Source of the DNA: Nitrospira sp.
GTDB taxonomy: Bacteria; Nitrospirota; Nitrospiria; Nitrospirales; Nitrospiraceae
Reading direction: 5' to 3'
Length of the DNA: 45,366 bases
Assembly: GCA_019636815.1 (NCBI GenBank)
Contig: JAHBWT010000028.1
Location: 1 to 45,366, forward strand
Shown here piece after piece: positions 17,904 through 26,374 of this stretch (the first letter of the stretch is position 1; each line of letters starts with the position of its first letter). Made by a program: the position numbers and the translations under genes. The notes below the pieces were generated by a model. The model saw only the letters and a list, made by a program, of their open reading frames with translations. It was not told the origin of the DNA and searched no databases.

Positions 17904-19409
17904 ATGAAGCTGCGTCTTGACCTGAAGCTCAGTCAAAAATTGATCATGACGCCACAGTTGCAGCAGGCAATCAAGCTGTTGCAGCTGTCACGACTTGAGC
18001 TGCAACAGAGTCTTACGCAACATCTTCTTGAGAATCCATTGTTGGATGAGATCCAACCCGACGGGGAGGAAAATGAATCGTCGATCAATGAAGAGAAGGT
18101 GGAGGAGATCTCCGCGTCAGCTGGACAAGAACAGGTGAGTACAGCGGAGACACCAGAAGAGCGGGGGTCTCCGGAGGAATTTTCCGCGTCGGGATGGGAA
18201 GAATACTTCGGCAGGGATCGGCGAGACGGGCAGTCTGAATACTCATCAGCGTCTGACGATTTCCCTTCGTATGAACAGACGGTAGCAAAGGCGATGTCTC
18301 TTGAAGAGCATCTTCTCTGGCAGTTGTCTCTGTCTACACTCTCTGATCGAGACAAAGAGCTTGGTCGTTTGATTATCGGCAACCTGGATGATGATGGCTA
18401 TCTCCGCACTCCTTTGGCCGAGATTGTGGACGGTTCTATATTTACGGAACCTGAAGCCGAATCTGTGCTCACGGATATTCAAACTTTCGACCCTACTGGA
18501 GTCGCCGCAAGAGATTTAGTGGAATGTCTTTTGCTGCAACTAGGACATTTAGGGCGCAATCTTTTCGGTTCGCTCGGATCTCCTCCGGGAGCGCTCAAAG
18601 GATCAGTCATCGAGAGCATTATTAAGCACCACTTGAAAGATTTAGAGAAAAAACAGTATCCAAAAATCGCGAAAGCCTTAAATGTCACTATCGAAGAAGT
18701 CTTCCAAGCTACCAAGATTATCGGTGAGCTTGAGCCCAAGCCGGGACGGCCGTTCACGAATACCCAGAACTATGTGATCGTACCGGATGTGTTTGTGGTC
18801 AAGAATGAAGGAGAATGGGTTGTACTGTTAAACGATGATGGGCTACCACGGATGAGGATCAGCCCATACTACAAACAACTCATTTCCTCGGGGCAGGGGG
18901 AAACTCCTGAAACCAAAGCATACATGGATGAGAAATTACGGGCTGCTCAATGGGTTATTCGAAGCATCGAGCAACGCAACAGAACGATCGTCAAAGTGGT
19001 TTCAAGTATTGTGAAGTTTCAGGAACAGTTTTTTGAGCATGGCGTGCAGCATCTCAAGCCGCTAGTCCTCAAGCAGGTGGCTGAAGATATTGGCATGCAT
19101 GAATCCACGATTAGCCGTGTGACGGCCAACAAGTACATGTACTGTCCACAAGGCATGTTGGAACTCAAATTCTTTTTTAATGCCGGACTCCAACGAACCG
19201 ATGAGCCGTCGGGTATGCATTCTTCCATATCCGTCAGAGATATGATTAAAAGCATGGTGGCGGAGGAGGACGGAAAGCGTCCGTTGAAAGATGAGGAGAT
19301 TGCGGCCAGGCTGAGCACCCAAGGAGTACGCATTGCGAGGAGGACCGTGGCCAAGTATCGAGCTGAATTGAATATTCTGTCGGCCAGTCAGCGCAGACGA
19401 TTCTTTTAA
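17904..19409 (+). CDS. rpoN: RNA polymerase sigma-54 factor
   Basis: Alternative sigma factor that recognises -24/-12 promoters and needs AAA+ activators. It has 501 residues. Region I is glutamine- and leucine-rich (LKLSQKLIMTPQLQQAIKLL), region II is acidic (about residues 45-115), and the core-binding region follows. The DNA-binding region has a helix-turn-helix with HESTISRVTANKYMYCPQG and the RpoN box ARRTVAKYR near the C-terminus. The order lptB-rpoN-hpf is the standard arrangement. GAGGA lies 14 bases before ATG 17904. Confidence 0.97.
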   Translation: MKLRLDLKLSQKLIMTPQLQQAIKLLQLSRLELQQSLTQHLLENPLLDEIQPDGEENESSINEEKVEEISASAGQEQVSTAETPEERGSPEEFSASGWEEYFGRDRRDGQSEYSSASDDFPSYEQTVAKAMSLEEHLLWQLSLSTLSDRDKELGRLIIGNLDDDGYLRTPLAEIVDGSIFTEPEAESVLTDIQTFDPTGVAARDLVECLLLQLGHLGRNLFGSLGSPPGALKGSVIESIIKHHLKDLEKKQYPKIAKALNVTIEEVFQATKIIGELEPKPGRPFTNTQNYVIVPDVFVVKNEGEWVVLLNDDGLPRMRISPYYKQLISSGQGETPETKAYMDEKLRAAQWVIRSIEQRNRTIVKVVSSIVKFQEQFFEHGVQHLKPLVLKQVAEDIGMHESTISRVTANKYMYCPQGMLELKFFFNAGLQRTDEPSGMHSSISVRDMIKSMVAEEDGKRPLKDEEIAARLSTQGVRIARRTVAKYRAELNILSASQRRRFF

Positions 19410-19454
19410 TGCTCGCTGCTCTGCATCCAACGACATGCATAAATTGGAGGTGGC

Positions 19455-19766
19455 ATGAACTTGAGAATTACGAGTCGGCACATGGATCTTACTCCTGCCC
19501 TGAGAAGCTATGTGGAAACGAGGTTTGGTCGCCTGGATCGCTATGGGTTGAAGGTTGGATCCCTTCAGGTCGTATTGGGAGTTGAGAAGCTCCAGCATAA
19601 GGCCGAAGTCACCGGTGCGGTGAATGGGAAGCGGATACAAGCCAAGACGTCGACTCCCGAGATGTATGCGACCATTGATGCACTTGTTGACCGTGTGGAT
19701 GCACAGTTTCGCAAATGGAAAGATCGCCTCGTCAATCATAAGCCGGAAAAATCGAAGCGTTTGTGA
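19455..19766 (+). CDS. hpf: Ribosome hibernation promoting factor, short form
   Basis: Binds the 30S decoding region in stationary phase and blocks translation. It has 103 residues, so it is the short HPF without the C-terminal dimerisation domain of long HPF. MNLRITSRHMDLTPALRSYV and VDRVDAQFRKWKDRLVNHK fit the family. GGAGGTGGC precedes ATG 19455. Its position after rpoN matches many Gram-negative genomes. Confidence 0.94.
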   Translation: MNLRITSRHMDLTPALRSYVETRFGRLDRYGLKVGSLQVVLGVEKLQHKAEVTGAVNGKRIQAKTSTPEMYATIDALVDRVDAQFRKWKDRLVNHKPEKSKRL

Positions 19767-19971
19767 TCAGTTGATCTGAACAATCGCGGGATGAACCGTC
19801 ATGAGAATTCTTCTTGACGTCGTGTTCAAATGAATGGTTGCTCGATGCGGGAAATCTGGATCGAGAGATCGCCCTCGTTAACTCGTATCTGGAACAACTG
19901 TCATGGGGGGATGTTTCTGTGGGCCGAGAGTGATGAGGTAGCTCGCATCTCTGCTGGGGCGGTCTGCTTTT
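19767..19971 (+). other. Gap between hpf and rapZ with a possible small open frame
   Basis: In proteobacteria ptsN usually lies here. No ptsN, hprK or other known gene can be read in the 205 bases. An open frame from TTG 19814 to the stop at 19931-19933 encodes 39 residues including WLLDAGNLDREIALVNSYLE, with natural-looking composition but no clear ribosome binding site. It may be a small protein, a gene remnant or chance. Confidence 0.35.
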
Positions 19972-20838
19972 ATGGCGCGACTAAACCTTGTGATCATCAG
20001 CGGTGTATCTGGATCGGGAAAATCCTACGCTCTCAAGGCGTTCGAGGACGCCGGCTATTTCTGCGTTGATAATCTTCCTCCCGCTCTGCTTCCGACCTTT
20101 GTCGACCTCTGCGATCAACAGCATGATGAAATTGCCAATGTCGCTCTCGGTATCGATATACGAGAACGTGTGTTCTTCTCCGATCTCGTAGGCATCCTGG
20201 AACGAGTCAAAACAATGGGCCAGTCGGTCAAGTTGTTATTCCTTGAGGCGCGTGAGGAGGTCCTGATCAGGCGCTTTTCAGAATCGAGGCGCCCGCACCC
20301 GCTTTTGCCGCATCTTCCCGTTCTGGAAGGGATTCGATTCGAAAAAGAGCGGTTGACTGAACTTCGGCGCCGCGCAGATCGAATCATCGATACCTCAGAC
20401 CTTACGGTTCATGAACTTGGGGAGCTGCTTGCAAAGGAGTTCCAACGAGAATCATCAGAGCGACGACTGACCATTACATTCTTAACCTTCGGATATAAGT
20501 TCGGGGTACCCTATGATATTGACCTTTTGTTCGATGTACGATTTCTAAAGAACCCTTTCTTTGTGCCTGACCTCAAGCCACTCCCCGGGAACGACCCACG
20601 GGTTCGTCACTTCGTATTGACGGACCCAGAGGCCGCCGCCTTTGTTGACCACGTCGAAAATTTACTGAAGTTCCTTCTCCCACTGTTTCAGAGGGAGCGG
20701 CGGAGTTATCTGACCATTGCCATTGGATGCACCGGAGGGCGCCACCGGTCCGTAGCCATCGCCAGCCATCTCTGTGAAAGCCTCGTGACGTTGGGATATG
20801 AAGTCGGGCTCAAACACCGAGATATCGATAAAACCTAA
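19972..20838 (+). CDS. rapZ: RNase adapter / nucleotide-binding protein RapZ
   Basis: RapZ-family P-loop protein. In E. coli it binds the small RNA GlmZ and directs RNase E to it, controlling glucosamine-6-phosphate synthase. It has 288 residues (typical 284-290). Walker A is GVSGSGKS near the N-terminus, followed by FCVDNLPPALLPTF. The C-terminal domain has FLTFGYKFGVPYDIDLLFDV and GCTGGRHRSVAIASHL, both hallmarks. The RNA-related function may not carry over to this phylum. No strong binding site is seen before ATG 19972. Confidence 0.94.
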   Translation: MARLNLVIISGVSGSGKSYALKAFEDAGYFCVDNLPPALLPTFVDLCDQQHDEIANVALGIDIRERVFFSDLVGILERVKTMGQSVKLLFLEAREEVLIRRFSESRRPHPLLPHLPVLEGIRFEKERLTELRRRADRIIDTSDLTVHELGELLAKEFQRESSERRLTITFLTFGYKFGVPYDIDLLFDVRFLKNPFFVPDLKPLPGNDPRVRHFVLTDPEAAAFVDHVENLLKFLLPLFQRERRSYLTIAIGCTGGRHRSVAIASHLCESLVTLGYEVGLKHRDIDKT

Positions 20839-20899
20839 GGTATTTGAGCAGTAGCAGCACTCCCGTTCCTGCCAAAAATTGTTGATTGAAGCCCTTTCC

Positions 20900-20927
20900 T
20901 TGACAGGTAGAACATATTGACTATACT
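20900..20927 (+). promoter_or_regulatory. Strong sigma-70-type promoter before the mini-MerR gene
   Basis: A perfect TTGACA at 20900-20905 and TATACT at 20922-20927 are 16 bases apart. The start of the small MerR-type gene lies 48 bases downstream. Shortly after the -10 element is GACTATCAACAGTC (20937-20950), with matching ends GACT and AGTC, which could be a binding site for the encoded protein. The promoter probably also feeds pilMNOPQ. Confidence 0.65.
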
Positions 20928-20974
20928 TAATTTTGTGACTATCAACAGTCTTATACTTCGATAATAATACGCAA

Positions 20975-21187
20975 GTGAAAAAACCTAGAAATGTACCGAA
21001 GCATGAAGGATTCAAGGCATATGAAATATGCGACTTGTTCGATATTTCTAAGGCCACACTTTTTCGATGGGAGCGGGAGGGAGTTATTACACAACCGGGA
21101 CGCGACTGGAGAAACTGGCGCCTTTACACAAAAAAGAATGTGGATGAAATCGAGAAAGTCATTCGCGCTCGCAAGGCGGTGGTATAG
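20975..21187 (+). CDS. Small MerR-type helix-turn-helix protein
   Basis: A 70-residue protein consisting only of a MerR-like winged helix: YEICDLFDISKATLFRWERE is the helix-turn-helix and WRLYTKKNVDEIEKVI the wing and second helix. Ordinary MerR regulators continue into a dimerisation coiled coil and an effector domain, both absent here. The start is GTG 20975, and no good ribosome binding site is seen. It ends 15 bases before pilM in the same direction, so it is probably co-transcribed and may regulate the pilus genes. The target is unknown. Confidence 0.8.
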   Translation: MKKPRNVPKHEGFKAYEICDLFDISKATLFRWEREGVITQPGRDWRNWRLYTKKNVDEIEKVIRARKAVV

Positions 21188-21202
21188 CGCAACAGGTAAC
21201 GC

Positions 21203-22312
21203 ATGATGATGGATTCACTTAAAAAGCTCGTTGAGACAGACATTATTTCAATGCTGACGCCTCGACGACAGCTTGTCGGACTGGATATTGGGTCAAGCGC
21301 GATCAAGGTTGCTCAGCTGAAGGAATCGAAGGGGCGGTACTTCCTGCAAAAGTTTGGGGTCAAACCCCTTGAGCCTGAGGTCATTGTTGACGGGACTGTC
21401 ATGGACGAGGGCCGTGTGGTTGCGGCTATCCGAGAACTATTCCATGAAGCGAACATCAAGAACAAACATGTGGCCATCTCGATCTCAGGGCATGCCGTTA
21501 TCGTCAAGAAAATTAGTTTGCCGCCCATGCCGGATGAGGAATTGGAAGGCCAGGTAAAATTAGCTGCGGAGCAGTATATTCCCTTTGACATCAACGAAGT
21601 CAACATCGACTTCCATGTGTTGCCTCCTGATGAGTTGAACGATGAACAGGGTGACATGGCGGTGATCCTGGTTGCTGCGAAGAAAGACAAGATCAATGAA
21701 TTGACGGAACTGGTCAAGGCGGCTGGGTTGATTCCAATGGTCATGGATGTGGATGCCTTTGCCATCGAAAATATGCATGCGATCAACTATCCGATGGCAC
21801 AAGAAGAAACGACCGCGCTGGTGAATCTGGGAGCCAGCGTGATGAATGTCAACATTATCCGAGCGGGATATTCCCTATTTACTCGCGATATTCCTTTAGG
21901 TGGAAACCGCTACACAGAGGCGATTCAACGCGAGATTGGGCTGTCGTTCGAAGAGGCGGAAGAGAGCAAGAAAAAAGACCGGGCCAGTGATTCCGGCGGA
22001 GTTTCGGTTGGCAACGTCCTCGACAGCGTGAATGCGGAAGTCGCGTCGGAGATAGCCAGGACCGTGGACTATTTTAAGAACTCAACCGCCAATTCCGAGC
22101 TCAGTCGTGTTCTGTTGTGTGGTGGTGTGGCCAGGGCCAAGGGCTTGATTCAGCAGCTTGGTGATCGGATGCAGCTCCCTGTGGAAATGGCGGACCCCTT
22201 CGCAGAGATCGACATCTCAGGGTGTGATGTCGACCCGGGCCTCCTAGCCGATATGGCTCCGTCTGCAGCGGTCGGCGTCGGGCTGGCATTACGAGCGGTG
22301 GGTGACAGATGA
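21203..22312 (+). CDS. pilM: Type IV pilus assembly protein PilM
   Basis: Actin-like cytoplasmic ATPase that binds the PilN N-terminus and anchors the alignment complex. It has 369 residues (typical 350-370). GLDIGSSAIKVAQLKES is the phosphate-1 motif of the actin fold, and LCGGVARAKGLIQQLGDRM is near the C-terminus. VKISLPPMPDEELEGQVKL-like sequence and EQYIPFDINEVNIDF are typical. Three adjacent ATG codons (21203, 21206, 21209) make the exact start uncertain. It overlaps pilN by four bases. Confidence 0.95.
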   Translation: MMMDSLKKLVETDIISMLTPRRQLVGLDIGSSAIKVAQLKESKGRYFLQKFGVKPLEPEVIVDGTVMDEGRVVAAIRELFHEANIKNKHVAISISGHAVIVKKISLPPMPDEELEGQVKLAAEQYIPFDINEVNIDFHVLPPDELNDEQGDMAVILVAAKKDKINELTELVKAAGLIPMVMDVDAFAIENMHAINYPMAQEETTALVNLGASVMNVNIIRAGYSLFTRDIPLGGNRYTEAIQREIGLSFEEAEESKKKDRASDSGGVSVGNVLDSVNAEVASEIARTVDYFKNSTANSELSRVLLCGGVARAKGLIQQLGDRMQLPVEMADPFAEIDISGCDVDPGLLADMAPSAAVGVGLALRAVGDR

Positions 22313-22863
22313 TTCGAATCAACCTACTTCCCGGCGGGCCAAAGGGGCGACCAGCAAAGCCTCAATATGATGTTCGCGCACAAGCATTGCTTGGTGTGGG
22401 AGTTATCCTGATCACGCTGACCGGTTGCTGGTGGTATTCATCTGCCTTGGATGACGAACTGGAAGCTCGGCAAGCGGAAAAGCAGGATAAGGAAAGGCAA
22501 GTCGCCCAGCTGAAGGAGCAGGTCAAGCAGGTCCAGGACTTCGAGCAACGAAAAAAGCTACTGGAGGATAAGAATCGTATTATTGATCAGCTTGAGCAAT
22601 CAAGAATGGGACCTGTGAAAGTTCTTGACCACGTGAGTCAGAGCTTGGAGCCGCTTAAAGTATGGCTCACGCGGTTGGGCGTAGCCTCCGATATGGTTGA
22701 GTTGGAGGGGAAGGCGCTCACGAATGACGATGTGGTTGAATTCGTCAATAATTTGCGCCGTACAGATTATTTTACCGGCATCAATCTCCAGGAAAGTAAA
22801 GCCACGGTCGAAAACAAGGTCAATCTGTATCAGTTCCGCTTAGCCTTTCGGTTGAAGGGGTAA
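22309..22863 (+). CDS. pilN: Type IV pilus assembly protein PilN
   Basis: Bitopic inner-membrane protein of the PilMNOP alignment complex. It has 184 residues. The N-terminal MIRINLLPGG is the PilM-binding motif. A membrane segment (about residues 24-44, QALLGVGVILITLTGCWWYS) is followed by a coiled coil rich in glutamine, lysine and glutamate, then a periplasmic ferredoxin-like domain. It overlaps pilM (ATGA) and is two bases from pilO. Confidence 0.94.
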   Translation: MIRINLLPGGPKGRPAKPQYDVRAQALLGVGVILITLTGCWWYSSALDDELEARQAEKQDKERQVAQLKEQVKQVQDFEQRKKLLEDKNRIIDQLEQSRMGPVKVLDHVSQSLEPLKVWLTRLGVASDMVELEGKALTNDDVVEFVNNLRRTDYFTGINLQESKATVENKVNLYQFRLAFRLKG

Positions 22864-22865
22864 GA

Positions 22866-23510
22866 ATGACGTTGCCACAATTAAACCTGGATGCGCTTCG
22901 CAACGTGCCGGCTACCCAAAAGGCCGCGCTCTTATTCCTTCTCGTCGGTGGCATTATCGCAGGATTTTACTTTTACATCGCGGAGCCTAAGTCCGAGATC
23001 ATTGCCGTGCTGGAGGCCGAGAATAGTAAGTTGGATGGCGAAATCCAAACACTCACGATCAAAGTGAAGCATCTTGATGAATTAGTAGCGGCGAACAAGC
23101 AGCTCGAAATTGAACTGGCCAAAAAGAAGGAACGCCTTCCGCCGGAAGAAGAAGCCATCATGCTGCTCAAGCAGGTATCTGACCTTGGCGTGCGGTTGGG
23201 GCTCGATATCAAGCTATGGAAGCCTGGGGCGCCGACAGAAGATGCGTCGAAGCTCTTTGTCAAAATGCCGGTCAATGTTGAAGTGGCGGGGGTGTATCAC
23301 ACCGCTGCGCTGTTCTTCGATCGGATTAATCGACTACCCCGTATTATTACAGTCTCGGGTCTAAAGATTGGTTCTCCAAAGGTTGACCAGGGGCGAATCG
23401 TATCGCAAACGACGTTTGATCTTGTGGCATATGCCGCTCCACAAGAGAAGCCAGTTTCGGGAGCGCCTCCATCAGCGAAGGCTCCCAACGTTGCCCAAGC
23501 CGGTAAGTGA
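22866..23510 (+). CDS. pilO: Type IV pilus assembly protein PilO
   Basis: Bitopic inner-membrane partner of PilN. It has 214 residues: one membrane segment (about residues 18-37, AALLFLLVGGIIAGFYFYIA), a coiled coil to about residue 90, and a periplasmic domain including HTAALFFDRINRLPRIITVS, a PilO hallmark. The C-terminus is proline- and alanine-rich. It is followed by pilP after three bases. Confidence 0.94.
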   Translation: MTLPQLNLDALRNVPATQKAALLFLLVGGIIAGFYFYIAEPKSEIIAVLEAENSKLDGEIQTLTIKVKHLDELVAANKQLEIELAKKKERLPPEEEAIMLLKQVSDLGVRLGLDIKLWKPGAPTEDASKLFVKMPVNVEVAGVYHTAALFFDRINRLPRIITVSGLKIGSPKVDQGRIVSQTTFDLVAYAAPQEKPVSGAPPSAKAPNVAQAGK

Positions 23511-23513
23511 GGG

Positions 23514-24149
23514 ATGCTCTATATGCAGCAATTGGGTATGAGTGCGAGGAAGGCTTGGAACTATTTGTTGATGGCCGGTATGGGCATGGCGTGGTTGTGG
23601 AGCGTCGCGGTCTTGAGTCAGCACGTTCAAGCTGAGCCTTCCCCTATACCTGGACAGATAGCGCCTCTGAAGCAAGGGACGATCGCAATCCCCTCCGTCC
23701 CCGACGTTCCTCGGACGGCGCCCGCTACCATGGAAGCGCCGGCATTGCACGAAGACTCACCGATGACTCCTCAGTTGCCATTAACAGACGGTGTGGCGGG
23801 TGTTGGATACGATCCATCGGGCCGCCGAGATCCATTCGCTCCCATCATTCAGGAACTGCAGCCGGGAAAGGTGGATATGACCCTTCCACCATTGCAACGC
23901 GTCACCCTCACCGAGCTCAACCTTATCGCCATTGTGTGGGGTGCGTACGGGTATACCGCGATGGTTCAGACTCCTGAAGGTCATGGATACACAATTCGTC
24001 GAGGCACAAGGATTGGGCAGAACAATGGAGTGGTCAGCGCAATCACTGAACGTGGCATTATCGTGCAGGAACGGTTCACGGATGTGTATGGCAAGAAGCA
24101 GGAGCGAGAGTATGTCAAGCTCCTTCATCCCAAAGAGGGCTCAGAATGA
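23514..24149 (+). CDS. pilP: Type IV pilus assembly lipoprotein-like PilP
   Basis: Periplasmic protein linking PilNO to the secretin PilQ. It has 211 residues. A hydrophobic N-terminal segment (about residues 14-33) is followed by a proline-rich linker, then the PilP domain with GRRDPFAPIIQEL, LTELNLIAIVWGAYGYTAMV and GTRIGQNNGVVSAI. Unlike many PilP proteins, no lipobox cysteine follows the hydrophobic segment, so it may be a plain signal or anchor. It overlaps pilQ by four bases. Confidence 0.92.
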   Translation: MLYMQQLGMSARKAWNYLLMAGMGMAWLWSVAVLSQHVQAEPSPIPGQIAPLKQGTIAIPSVPDVPRTAPATMEAPALHEDSPMTPQLPLTDGVAGVGYDPSGRRDPFAPIIQELQPGKVDMTLPPLQRVTLTELNLIAIVWGAYGYTAMVQTPEGHGYTIRRGTRIGQNNGVVSAITERGIIVQERFTDVYGKKQEREYVKLLHPKEGSE

Positions 24150-26128
24150 AACCACTAATCTCTCGAGCAGATAGCGTCCTGACGACTCGATGCGTCATCG
24201 GAGCCTGGGGGCTCGTGTTCGTCGCTCTCAGTGTAAGTGTGGAGACGAGGGTTCTTGCCAATGAGACCGACGCGGTGATGAAGCAAGCGGGTATCACACG
24301 AGCCGGAACGCCTCCTGTGCGAGTCCTCGCTCAAGCGGTGACTGCTATTGAGGTGCGCCCCGAAGCAGAGCTGGTGACGGTGACTATCGCCGGCGATGGA
24401 CAGCTGTTCCCCGAGGCTAATTTTTTGGATGAATCCCGCTTGATCGTCGATATTCCAGCCGTATCGTCCACCCTCAGACGGTCAGTGATCCGGGCCGACC
24501 ATTATCTGCTCAAGAAGATTAGAGTGGGACATCATGCCGATAAGATCAGGCTGGTATTCGATGTTCCAGAACGGCCTCTCTATTCGATGACCCGTGAAGC
24601 CAACAAGGTCTTCATTACACTGAAACCGGGTGAGCCAAGGGCTCTCTCCGCGATGGTGACGAAAGTTCATACGCAGGAGAGCGTGCTAGATCTCCCTCGC
24701 TCAAAAAAAGCGACACGTGAAGCAAGAGATCAGACGGTCAGAAAGGCGGCACGAATTGTCAAGCCTGCGCAGCCTCAGTTCAAGGTACAGCGAGCTCAGA
24801 TGACCGAAGAAAGCGCTTCCGCTGAGAAGGAGGATCGATCCGATGACCTTGTGATAGGAAAAACCAGATTTGTCGGTCGGCGCATCTCCCTTGACTTCCA
24901 GCAGGCGGACATCACCAACATCCTGCGATTGATCGCCGAGGTCAGTGGTTTCAACATCGTTGTCGGAGAAGGCGTCAAGGCGAAGGTCACGATGAAGATG
25001 GTGAATGTGCCGTGGGACCAGGCATTGGACATGCTTTTAAAAATGAATGGTCTCGGCATGTTTCGTCAAGGGAGCATCGTCTGGGTCGATTCCTTGGCGA
25101 ATCTTTCCAAACAACAGGATGAAGAAGCACGAGCCAGAGATTCCAAGACGAAGGCTGAACCGGTGATCGACCGTGTTTTCTACATCAGGCATATCCCGGC
25201 GCAAGAATTGATGCAATCGCTCAGACAGAACCTGAGCCCGCGCGGTCGCATGCAATTTAATAACGGAAGTAACGCATTGGTTGTGCAAGACACGGAATCA
25301 AAGCTGGCCGTCATTAAGCAGCTGGTCGACGGGTTGGACCTGGAGGTTCCTCAAGTTCAGATTGAGGCGCGCATCGTGCAAGCTGATACTGTGTATGCCC
25401 GAGGGATGGGGATTCAGTGGGGATTTAAGACCTCACAGTTTAATCCGAGTGATTTTCATTTAGTTGGAAACCCCACAGGTGGGTTTGCGCAAGCCGGCGG
25501 AACTGGGGCCACGACGATTGCCAGAGACTTCTTGGTCAATTTGCCGGCCCAGGTCGGGGGGTTACCAGCTGTTCCTGGAATCGGCTGGACCTTTGGAAAG
25601 CTAGCTGATGGATTTGCGCTGGACATGAGGCTCTCGGCCGGTGAATTGCTCGGTTTGACCAAGGTGATTGCGGCGCCGAAGATCACCACGTTGGACAAAC
25701 GGGAAGCGAAGATTTCTCAAGGCGAATCGATTCCCTTTCAGACCACATCCTTGCAGGGTACGCAAACGACATTTGTCGATGCGAACTTGGAGTTGAATGT
25801 CACGCCACAGATTACGTCGCGTGATCCCAACGAAGAGTACAAACGAATCTTGATGCGTGTACGGGCGACTCGCAATGCCGTCGGCGCACGGAGTAACCCG
25901 GCTGGGCCCAGCATCGATCGACGCGAAGCGACGACACAAGTCATCGTTCGAGACGGAGAAACCATGGTGATCGGCGGAGTCTTCGTCGATACGCAGTCCA
26001 ACAACGTGCAAGGCGTTCCGTATCTTTCTCGCATGCCCGTCCTGGGCTGGTTGTTCAAGAATAAGTCTGAATCGGTCGGTAAACAAGAGTTGCTGATCTT
26101 CCTCACACCCAGCATCATCAAGACGTAG
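24146..26128 (+). CDS. pilQ: Type IV pilus secretin PilQ
   Basis: Outer-membrane secretin that forms the pilus exit channel. It has 660 residues with a signal peptide (about 1-35), an AMIN peptidoglycan-binding domain (about 65-165) and a lysine-rich linker. N-domains with RISLDFQQADITNILRLIAE and VPWDQALDMLLKMNGL follow, then the secretin core (about 440-655). VPQVQIEARIVQ, TLDKREAKISQGESIPFQTT and GETMVIGGVFVDTQSNNVQG are typical. The C-terminal KQELLIFLTPSIIK closes the barrel. A 246-base gap follows before aroB. Confidence 0.96.
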   Translation: MKPLISRADSVLTTRCVIGAWGLVFVALSVSVETRVLANETDAVMKQAGITRAGTPPVRVLAQAVTAIEVRPEAELVTVTIAGDGQLFPEANFLDESRLIVDIPAVSSTLRRSVIRADHYLLKKIRVGHHADKIRLVFDVPERPLYSMTREANKVFITLKPGEPRALSAMVTKVHTQESVLDLPRSKKATREARDQTVRKAARIVKPAQPQFKVQRAQMTEESASAEKEDRSDDLVIGKTRFVGRRISLDFQQADITNILRLIAEVSGFNIVVGEGVKAKVTMKMVNVPWDQALDMLLKMNGLGMFRQGSIVWVDSLANLSKQQDEEARARDSKTKAEPVIDRVFYIRHIPAQELMQSLRQNLSPRGRMQFNNGSNALVVQDTESKLAVIKQLVDGLDLEVPQVQIEARIVQADTVYARGMGIQWGFKTSQFNPSDFHLVGNPTGGFAQAGGTGATTIARDFLVNLPAQVGGLPAVPGIGWTFGKLADGFALDMRLSAGELLGLTKVIAAPKITTLDKREAKISQGESIPFQTTSLQGTQTTFVDANLELNVTPQITSRDPNEEYKRILMRVRATRNAVGARSNPAGPSIDRREATTQVIVRDGETMVIGGVFVDTQSNNVQGVPYLSRMPVLGWLFKNKSESVGKQELLIFLTPSIIKT

Positions 26129-26374
26129 CGACGACTCGGGCAGGATGACTGACTCAAGGCGTGGCGAGGCCAAAAGAGTTCGCTACGTCTTCATATGTCC
26201 CAGCGGTCGTGCGCGCTACCCATCTCCTACGCCTGAGTAACCTCACAAGAAGGGCATCATCATTTTAGTTTTGTCGGCGCTGTGTTACGATGCAGCACCT
26301 TGAGTATTGCTTGTATGATGGCAGCGTAAAAGTGGTATGAATCCCTACCCTCCTCTTCTCTGCATGGTCACGGA

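Noticed and set aside
19830-20069. Plus-strand open frame of 79 codons overlapping rapZ
   Set aside because: It overlaps the well-supported rapZ start in another frame and has no family resemblance.
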